From: a virus
DNA length: 27,940 bases
Virus record (IMG/VR): IMGVR_UViG_3300023174_000533
Coordinates: 1 to 27,940 of that record
Direction: 5' to 3' (one strand)
Made by a program: the position numbers and the translations under genes. Positions 23,876 through 27,940 of this stretch are shown piece after piece; positions within the stretch are counted from its first letter, which is position 1; each line of letters starts with the position of its first letter. The notes beneath the pieces were generated by a model. That model searched no databases. It worked only from the letters and a program-made list of their open reading frames with translations, and was not told the origin of the DNA.

Positions 23876-26014
23876 TTGAATAAACTCTTGCGTATATCTA
23901 CAGTTATTTTACTTGCTTTTGGATGGCTATTAATATCCCCACAAGATGCTCACTCTGACGATCCCTTAACAGTAGCAGCAAAACAAATTGAAAACCTCAA
24001 TAGCGCAGTAGATAAATTAGACTATAAAGATGGTCTAATAAACCTAATTGATATAGCAGAGAATAAGTTTATGTATGCTAAAAATCTACGGGATGTCAGA
24101 GACCTAGCAATTAAAAATTATGATGATGCAGTAGATGTAGAAGCCCTAGCACTGGAAGCAAAAGATCTTGCCCAGTCTAATGTAGATGGGCAAACAGCAA
24201 CAGTAGCCACTGCCATAACAAATAAGAATAATGCTAAAGATGCTCTTGATTTAGCCAACATTAATCTATCAACTGCTCAGCAAGCATTAAGTGGCGCAAG
24301 TGGCCCTGGTTTAAGATATGATGTCTACAGTTTGATTAGAGTTAATGGACAAGCAGCCACAGATCAACTACTATGTAGTGGCACATGGAATTCTAATTAT
24401 ATGAATTTACCTGTTTGTGGTAATAGATATGAAAACTTTATAGTTAAGTTTACTGGAAAAATAACAGTACCGTCATGGTTTACATCAACAAAATTTGCAG
24501 GATACACAGATGATGGTTTTAAAATGTATGTTAATGGAAACCTTGCTATAAATAACTGGCGTGAGCAGGGAGCAACATGGAGTGCATATTCTCCAATATA
24601 CGATGTAACTGAAGAAAAAGCATTAAATGTAGAGATATGGTGGTACAACGGTGGAGGGCCTGGATCCTACCATCTTGGCTGGGCTATTCCAGGAGGATGG
24701 ACTGGCGCAGGATGTGACTACGCTGGAGATCCAAGGGTCTGGGGACAAAACTTTAGTTGTAATCTAAATACATTTTCTTCTGGATCTGGAGCAAGTGCAA
24801 CACAGACTGCAGATTATCAAGCAGCATTAAGTGCAAAGAATGCAGCACAGCAAGAATATAATGACAAACTAAATGTATATAATCAAGAAGTTGCAACACT
24901 AAATTCATATAACCAAGACTTAACTAATAAGACATCTGAGTATGAAAATGCTGTTAATAATACAGAAGATGCTTTATATGAAAAAAATAATTCTATATCT
25001 AATTTAAATAACGCAATCCTTGATGTCAATAGTGCAATTAATGACGCATGGCGTTACTATGATGAGCAATCACAACGAGAAATTCAAAGAGCAATTGCAC
25101 AAGCAGCAGCCAACGCAGTAGCAAACCAACCTACACCAGAGCCAAAGCCTACTGTTGAACCAGAAAAACCAAAGCCTTCTGCACCACCAACAGAAAAACC
25201 TGAGCCAAAACCAACTAATAATACTGCCACAGAAGAACCAGGTCCAAAGCCAACACAGCCAGGCCCAAAGCCTACAGAGCCTGGACCTAAGCCAGAACCA
25301 ACAGACAAGCCAAATCCAGAGCCTACAGATAAGCCAAAGCCAGAAGAGCCTAAGCCTACATCTGCCCCAAGTCCTGAACCAAAGCCAGGGCCTACTCCAG
25401 AGCCTTCTGTAGAGCCTTCCCAAGAACCTAAACCACTTCCAAGACCAGACTTTAAGCCAGCAGAAAACATTGATCCAGTAATCAAGGATGCAGCATTAGC
25501 AGCACTTATCCCACAAAAGGGTACAGGAAATGCAGAAGATTTATCTGGTGTTATTGCAAACCTTACAAGCAAGGATAATAAATTAGTTAAACTTTCTGTA
25601 GAGCAAACAGCAGCAGTAAGTCAAACTCTTAAATCTCTTACTCAAGAAGCCAAGGCAGAAGTAGCAGAAAACCTTGGTATTTCACCAGCAGAAGTTACAA
25701 AGGTTGCAGAGGCGATGAAGTCAAACCCTGCAGTAGCAGCAGCGTTTGTTGAGTTTGCAGAAAGAGCAGGGGATGCAGGAGATACCCCAATGCCATTTAC
25801 ATTAGCAGATGCAACAACAGAAGTACAAACAGAAGCATTTTTAGCAGACCCACTTGGAGCAGTTTTTGCGGTGGACCCAGTAGAACTTCTATCTAATTTC
25901 TTTGAGTTAGGTATGGATATGACAGACGATCAGAGAGAGAAAGCGCAAGAAGTAATTGTCCCAGTGGTCATTGCATCACAAATTGCAGGGGCAATGATAA
26001 GGAGGAACAAATGA
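23876..26014 (+). CDS. Secreted PA14-domain surface protein with Pro-rich stalk
   Basis: I start it at TTG 23876 (712 residues): AGGAGAGA lies 8-10 bases upstream and the TTG gives a compact signal peptide (NKLLRISTVILLAFGWLLIS, then PQDAHS). An in-frame ATG at 23858 lacks a ribosome site and sits 4 bases after the -10 box. Order: signal peptide; helical coiled coil 30-140; PA14-like beta domain about 142-300 (FAGYTDDGFKMYVNGNLAIN, then EIWWYNGGG and SYHLGWAIPGG) with four Cys that could form disulfides; second coiled coil 305-410; PKP/PEP repeat stalk 418-520; helical domain; hydrophobic VIVPVVIASQIAGAM then RRNK at the C-terminus, a possible membrane anchor. PA14 domains commonly bind carbohydrates. 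It is probably displayed on the infected cell. It could alternatively aid lysis, but I see no catalytic motif. Confidence 0.8.
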   Translation: MNKLLRISTVILLAFGWLLISPQDAHSDDPLTVAAKQIENLNSAVDKLDYKDGLINLIDIAENKFMYAKNLRDVRDLAIKNYDDAVDVEALALEAKDLAQSNVDGQTATVATAITNKNNAKDALDLANINLSTAQQALSGASGPGLRYDVYSLIRVNGQAATDQLLCSGTWNSNYMNLPVCGNRYENFIVKFTGKITVPSWFTSTKFAGYTDDGFKMYVNGNLAINNWREQGATWSAYSPIYDVTEEKALNVEIWWYNGGGPGSYHLGWAIPGGWTGAGCDYAGDPRVWGQNFSCNLNTFSSGSGASATQTADYQAALSAKNAAQQEYNDKLNVYNQEVATLNSYNQDLTNKTSEYENAVNNTEDALYEKNNSISNLNNAILDVNSAINDAWRYYDEQSQREIQRAIAQAAANAVANQPTPEPKPTVEPEKPKPSAPPTEKPEPKPTNNTATEEPGPKPTQPGPKPTEPGPKPEPTDKPNPEPTDKPKPEEPKPTSAPSPEPKPGPTPEPSVEPSQEPKPLPRPDFKPAENIDPVIKDAALAALIPQKGTGNAEDLSGVIANLTSKDNKLVKLSVEQTAAVSQTLKSLTQEAKAEVAENLGISPAEVTKVAEAMKSNPAVAAAFVEFAERAGDAGDTPMPFTLADATTEVQTEAFLADPLGAVFAVDPVELLSNFFELGMDMTDDQREKAQEVIVPVVIASQIAGAMIRRNK
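25131..25436 (+). repeat. Proline-rich degenerate tandem repeat region
   Basis: About 300 bases coding for repeated PEPKPT, PGPKPTEP and PTDKPNPEPT units. The DNA is a degenerate repeat of CCAAAGCC- and CCAGAGCCT-type words. The encoded polyproline-like stalk resembles wall-spanning segments of Gram-positive surface proteins. Confidence 0.75.
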
Positions 26015-26238
26015 AAATAATCAATAAAGCCATCAACCTGGTAGGCAAAATGCTCAAGGGATTAATTAAATGGTTTAAAGATGCAGGAATGGAATTAATT
26101 GCACAAGCATTTACCCTCCTTGGCTTCTTTATCGCATGGCTAACTTTAACGGGATCAGCAAGAGACATTGTTGGAATTGCAGTACTTGCAACAACAGTTA
26201 TTTGGCTAATTACAATCCCGCTTAGAAAGGAGAAATAA
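26011..26238 (+). CDS. Small membrane protein, holin-like candidate
   Basis: 75 residues, starting in an ATGA overlap with the PA14 gene. An amphipathic basic N-terminus (MKIINKAINLVGKMLKGLIK) is followed by two predicted membrane segments (about 29-48 and 51-70, LIAQAFTLLGFFIAWLTLTG and IVGIAVLATTVIWLITIPL) and an RKEK tail. Size, topology and the neighbouring membrane protein suggest a holin or antiholin pair. No endolysin gene lies in the window, so the lysis role is by inference only. Confidence 0.65.
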   Translation: MKIINKAINLVGKMLKGLIKWFKDAGMELIAQAFTLLGFFIAWLTLTGSARDIVGIAVLATTVIWLITIPLRKEK

Positions 26239-26239
26239 A

Positions 26240-26524
26240 ATGACAACTAAAAAAGTAGCAGAACCCCCAAAGAAAGAGCACCCACAGAAAGCAATAACAA
26301 ATATCTTAATGAGAATTCTTGCTGTATTTGCAGCATCTGGTCTATCAGTTTTAGGAGCAGGAGCCGTAGTAGGAATTGAAACTGTACAGGCAGTAATGCT
26401 TGCAGGACTATTAGGAGTAGCAACAGTTATTGAAAGACTGGCAAGGGCTTTTTTGGACGATGGAAGGCTATCATTAGCAGAAATAAATGATGCCTTTAAA
26501 ACGGTAGATAAAAAGGCTAATTAG
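26240..26524 (+). CDS. Putative holin
   Basis: 94 residues with strong AGGAG before the ATG. A charged N-terminus is followed by two hydrophobic segments (about 24-45, ILMRILAVFAASGLSVLGAG; and 50-68, VQAVMLAGLLGVATVIE), then LARAFLDDGRLSLAEINDAF, an acidic EF-hand-like tail found in phage holins of actinophage type. It is one base downstream of the first membrane protein, so the two are probably made together. Holins open the inner membrane for lysis. The tail motif makes this the better holin candidate of the two. Confidence 0.7.
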   Translation: MTTKKVAEPPKKEHPQKAITNILMRILAVFAASGLSVLGAGAVVGIETVQAVMLAGLLGVATVIERLARAFLDDGRLSLAEINDAFKTVDKKAN

Positions 26525-26540
26525 TCATATTTAACCTTGC

Positions 26541-26570
26541 TTGACAGCCCTCTCCAGTCAATGGTATACT
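26541..26570 (+). promoter_or_regulatory. Sigma70-type promoter of the Ntn peptidase gene
   Basis: TTGACA at 26541-26546, 18 bases, TATACT at 26565-26570 in GGTATACTT with TG ahead (extended -10). The start should be near 26577, in the loop of the hairpin at 26548-26593. It belongs to the GGTATACTT family with the sites at 8956 and 27109. Confidence 0.7.
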
Positions 26571-26598
26571 TGAAATCTACCATTTGGAGAGGGTTTTT
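26548..26598 (+). terminator. Terminator-like hairpin that also buries the ribosome site
   Basis: CCCTCTCCA (26548-26556) pairs with TGGAGAGGG (26585-26593), and AATGGTA (26560-26566) with TACCATT (26578-26584), with a 3-base bulge and an 11-base loop. T5 follows at once. The 3' arm contains GGAGAGG, the ribosome site of ATG 26601. Read-through RNA from the holin gene can fold; RNA from the internal promoter lacks the 5' arm. Confidence 0.75.
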
Positions 26599-26600
26599 GC

Positions 26601-27128
26601 ATGACAATTATTGCTGTCGTAAGACAAGATGAAACAGTTCATATGGCTGGTGACAGAGGTGCATCAACAGAAGACTCTATCTTAGTATTAAAGGCTCCAA
26701 AAGTATTTAAAATTGGTCCTTATCTTTTTGGTTATGCAGGAACAATGGATGGAGAAAGAATTCGTCATAATTTTAAACCACCTGTACCAAAGCCAAATGC
26801 TAATTTAGATAAGTTTATGTATACTGAATTTCTTGTTGCACTTAGAAATTTTTATGAAACTTGGTGGGTAGATATATCAAAAGAATCTGATTTTGGTATG
26901 CTTATTGCAATTAAAGGAAGAGTCTTTGAACATAACGTAGTTGATATGTCTTTAACAGAATACCAAGAAGATTATCTTGCAATGGGATCAGGATCTGATT
27001 TTGCACTTGGTTCTTTATGGACAACTCAAAATCAAAAAAATGGTAAAAGAAGAGCACAATTAGCAGTAGAAGCAGCCATAAAATATTCAACATCCTGTAT
27101 TGGACCAGTTGACGTATTAAGTATTTAG
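26601..27128 (+). CDS. HslV/proteasome-like Ntn-hydrolase peptidase
   Basis: 175 residues. After removal of Met1 the protein begins TIIAVVRQD, as HslV begins TTIVSVRRN, and the residues align without gaps: Thr1 nucleophile, Asp17 (MAGDRGAS) and Lys33 (LKAPKVFKI) are all in HslV register. YLFGYAGTMDGERI matches the HslV AGFAG segment, and YLAMGSGSDFALGSL the conserved IGSGG block with Ser129. AQLAVEAAIKYSTSCIGPV matches the last helix and strand. I therefore read it as an active-site-competent proteasome/HslV-family threonine peptidase. No HslU or other AAA+ partner is encoded here, so it may use a host unfoldase, act alone, or be a relative with another substrate. Hsp20 lies 267 bases downstream. 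Confidence 0.85.
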   Translation: MTIIAVVRQDETVHMAGDRGASTEDSILVLKAPKVFKIGPYLFGYAGTMDGERIRHNFKPPVPKPNANLDKFMYTEFLVALRNFYETWWVDISKESDFGMLIAIKGRVFEHNVVDMSLTEYQEDYLAMGSGSDFALGSLWTTQNQKNGKRRAQLAVEAAIKYSTSCIGPVDVLSI

Positions 27129-27137
27129 GGGTATACT
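27109..27137 (+). promoter_or_regulatory. Promoter producing an apparently leaderless mRNA
   Basis: TTGACG at 27109-27114, 17 bases, TATACT at 27132-27137 in GGTATACTT. Only 6 bases separate the -10 box from the ATG at 27144, so transcription should begin at or next to the A of the start codon. No ribosome site is present. The promoter overlaps the end of the peptidase gene. Confidence 0.65.
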
Positions 27138-27143
27138 TATAAT

Positions 27144-27335
27144 ATGAATGAAGAAGTATCAATAGAAGAGCAAGAGTTTGGAATTTGGATTACAAACGGC
27201 ATTGAAAGAGGTTGGATTACAGAACCTTATTGTCATACCCATGATGGTGGAACTCAATATATGAGTGAAGAAGAGATTCAAGAATGGGAAGATGGCGGAG
27301 ATCCCTGTGAGCACGTTGTAAGACTTATGATATAA
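27144..27335 (+). CDS. Small acidic His/Cys protein
   Basis: 63 residues, strongly acidic. WITNGIERGWITEPYCHTHD, then MSEEEIQEWEDGGDPCEHVV: the spacing C29-x-H31-x-H/D and C55-x-H57 could hold a zinc ion. Such short proteins occur in other actinophages, but I know of no function. It is read from an apparently leaderless mRNA and lies between the peptidase and Hsp20, so it may belong to the proteostasis cluster, perhaps as an adaptor; this is a guess from position. Confidence 0.65.
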   Translation: MNEEVSIEEQEFGIWITNGIERGWITEPYCHTHDGGTQYMSEEEIQEWEDGGDPCEHVVRLMI

Positions 27336-27336
27336 T
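27328..27336 (+). promoter_or_regulatory. Extended -10 promoter TGATATAAT before Hsp20
   Basis: TG-A-TATAAT overlaps the stop of the acidic-protein gene. The start near 27343 would give a leader of about 53 bases with a small CCTG/CAGG hairpin and AAAGGGGA before the ATG at 27396. No good -35 is seen. Confidence 0.45.
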
Positions 27337-27395
27337 TATTATGTACCTGCCGTCAGGGGGTATAAATTAACTTATTCGCTTGAAAGGGGAATAAA

Positions 27396-27821
27396 ATGGT
27401 AACATCATATACATATAACGGATCTTTTGGAAATTTTTTCAATGATCCATTTTTTATCGGTTTTGACAAAATGTTTGACCGATTAACAAACACAACAAAT
27501 CAACAATCTGGATTTCCTCCATATAATGTTCGCAAGGTAGACGAAGATACATTCGTTGTTGAACTTGCAGTAGCAGGTTTTAATAAACAGGCTATTGAAA
27601 TTACAGAGCATGATGGAGTTCTTACCATTAAGGGTGAGCGTCCAGAAGATGCTGAAGAATATATTCACAAGGGAATTGCAGGTAGAAAATTTACTCGCAC
27701 ATTTACGCTTGCAGAGTATATGTATGTTGATAGTGCTGATCTTAATGATGGAATGCTTTATGTTGTTGTAAAGCGTGATATTCCAGAAGAGAAAAAGCCA
27801 AAAACAATCAAAGTAAAGTAG
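27396..27821 (+). CDS. Small heat-shock protein, Hsp20/IbpA-like
   Basis: 141 residues. The N-terminus is FF-rich (GNFFNDPFFIGFDKMFDRL), as in IbpA-type proteins. The alpha-crystallin domain (about 43-130) contains YNVRKVDEDTFVVELAVAGF, then ITEHDGVLTIKGER, GIAGRKFTRTFTLAEYM and LNDGMLYVVVKRDIPE. The C-terminal TIKVK supplies the I-x-I/V anchor. Such chaperones hold unfolded proteins and occur in cyanophages and some other phages. The residues for oligomer formation are all present, so it is likely functional. It follows the Ntn peptidase and a small acidic gene. Ribosome site AAAGGGGA. Confidence 0.93.
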   Translation: MVTSYTYNGSFGNFFNDPFFIGFDKMFDRLTNTTNQQSGFPPYNVRKVDEDTFVVELAVAGFNKQAIEITEHDGVLTIKGERPEDAEEYIHKGIAGRKFTRTFTLAEYMYVDSADLNDGMLYVVVKRDIPEEKKPKTIKVK

Positions 27822-27827
27822 TATAAT
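27822..27827 (+). promoter_or_regulatory. -10 candidate for the structured RNA
   Basis: TATAAT directly after the hsp20 stop, 7-8 bases before the start of the inverted-repeat RNA. There is no good -35 or TG extension, so this is weak alone; it gains weight from its place just ahead of the stem. Confidence 0.35.
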
Positions 27828-27833
27828 AGAATA

Positions 27834-27916
27834 GTCCCCACACAGGACCTTAGTGATGGATTAGTTACCCATTTATAATGACCGTGGCCTACGTGCCTGA
27901 ATCACCTGTGTGGGGC
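27834..27916 (+). ncRNA. Candidate structured RNA (about 80 nt)
   Basis: CCCCACACAGG (27836-27846) and CCTGTGTGGGG (27905-27915) form an 11-bp perfect closing stem. A second helix TGAT/ATCA (27854-27857 with 27901-27904) stacks on it, leaving a 7-base bulge on the 5' side. Inside are possible short hairpins (ATGG/CCAT; CGT/ACG or GGC/GCC). It has no open frame, no tRNA features and only CTTTC after the stem, so a simple terminator is not convincing. It may be a free RNA or a leader element for the next gene outside the window. The fold is by eye. Confidence 0.4.
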
Positions 27917-27928
27917 TTTCAATTGTTC

Positions 27929-27937
27929 TGATATAAT
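27929..27937 (+). promoter_or_regulatory. Extended -10 promoter TGATATAAT at window end
   Basis: TG-A-TATAAT immediately before the window end, identical to the boxes at 23845 and 27328. It probably reads into the next gene, perhaps the portal or head module. The downstream start is not visible. Confidence 0.4.
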
Positions 27938-27940
27938 TAT

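Noticed and set aside
23858-23878. ATG 23858 as start of the PA14 protein
   Set aside because: It sits 4 bases after the -10 box and lacks a ribosome site; TTG 23876 has AGGAGAGA at good spacing and gives a better signal peptide.
25070-25572. Long minus-strand open frames rich in Trp or Gly opposite the Pro-rich stalk
   Set aside because: They are the mirror of the CCA/AAG/GAG repeat on the + strand; no ribosome site, no gene-like composition, and all other genes are on the + strand.
26601-27128. Classical prohead maturation protease
   Set aside because: The motifs match HslV/proteasome Ntn hydrolases, not the Ser/His proteases of phage heads, and no scaffold or capsid gene is adjacent.
27464-27490. 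TTGACA in the hsp20 coding region as a promoter
   Set aside because: No -10-like sequence at 16-18 bases.
27836-27915. tRNA or simple terminator at the final inverted repeat
   Set aside because: No T-arm, anticodon arm or CCA-like end is present, and the stem is followed by CTTTC rather than a T-run, with a 58-base interior.

Overview
This window is a contiguous, AT-rich, gene-dense piece of a tailed double-stranded DNA phage (Caudoviricetes) genome. All 35 genes I can support lie on the + strand, usually with 1-20 nt overlaps or very short gaps. There is no integrase, repressor or tRNA in view, so a lytic phage is more likely than a prophage, but the window is not a complete genome: capsid, portal, tape measure and endolysin genes are missing and must lie outside it. 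The host is probably an AT-rich, low-GC-genome actinobacterium, possibly a freshwater planktonic type. That is an inference from strong SD sites mixed with an apparently leaderless mRNA, from secreted Gram-positive-style surface proteins, and from a gene set (DnaE, RecA/UvsX, MazG, Cas4-like nuclease, DUF3310, Hsp20) reminiscent of uncultured actinophages. It is not proven here.

Layout: (1) 1-8363, end of the tail/baseplate module: a truncated tail protein, a 1466-residue hub-like tail protein with a lectin-like insertion, a D/F-repeat protein and three fibre or appendage proteins. (2) 8363-9042, a small zinc ribbon and a MerR-type HTH protein. (3) 9058-15945, the replication block: two small proteins, DnaB-like helicase, DnaG-like primase, a gp32-like SSB and a full DnaE-type polymerase with an apparently intact PHP domain. 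(4) 15938-19739, nucleotide and recombination genes: MazG-like pyrophosphohydrolase, RecA/UvsX, zinc-finger proteins, a small PD-(D/E)XK-like protein, a Cas4-like Fe-S nuclease and a RuvC-like resolvase. (5) 19744-22553, a 51-residue HTH protein and a 37-residue membrane peptide, DUF3310, then TerS-like and TerL. (6) 22611-26014, two secreted surface proteins, the first a self-contained promoter-gene-terminator cassette ('moron'). (7) 26011-26524, two small membrane proteins, holin candidates. (8) 26601-27821, a proteostasis cluster: an HslV/proteasome-like Ntn peptidase with Thr1/Asp17/Lys33 in register, a small acidic protein and an Hsp20 chaperone. (9) 27834-27916, a possible structured RNA.

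The least expected part is the right-hand end. The Ntn peptidase has its own promoter placed inside a 16-bp hairpin that resembles a terminator and also buries the ribosome-binding site. Read-through RNA from the holin genes should therefore be terminated or untranslatable, while RNA from the internal promoter starts inside the loop and is free to be translated, a logic known from T4 gene e. Promoter-like sequences fall into two families: TTGAC(A/G)-N17/18 with GGTATACTT (replication block, peptidase, leaderless small gene) and TTGACA-N17/18 with TAAACTA (SSB, packaging block, surface protein). This suggests that two timing classes can be read directly from the sequence.
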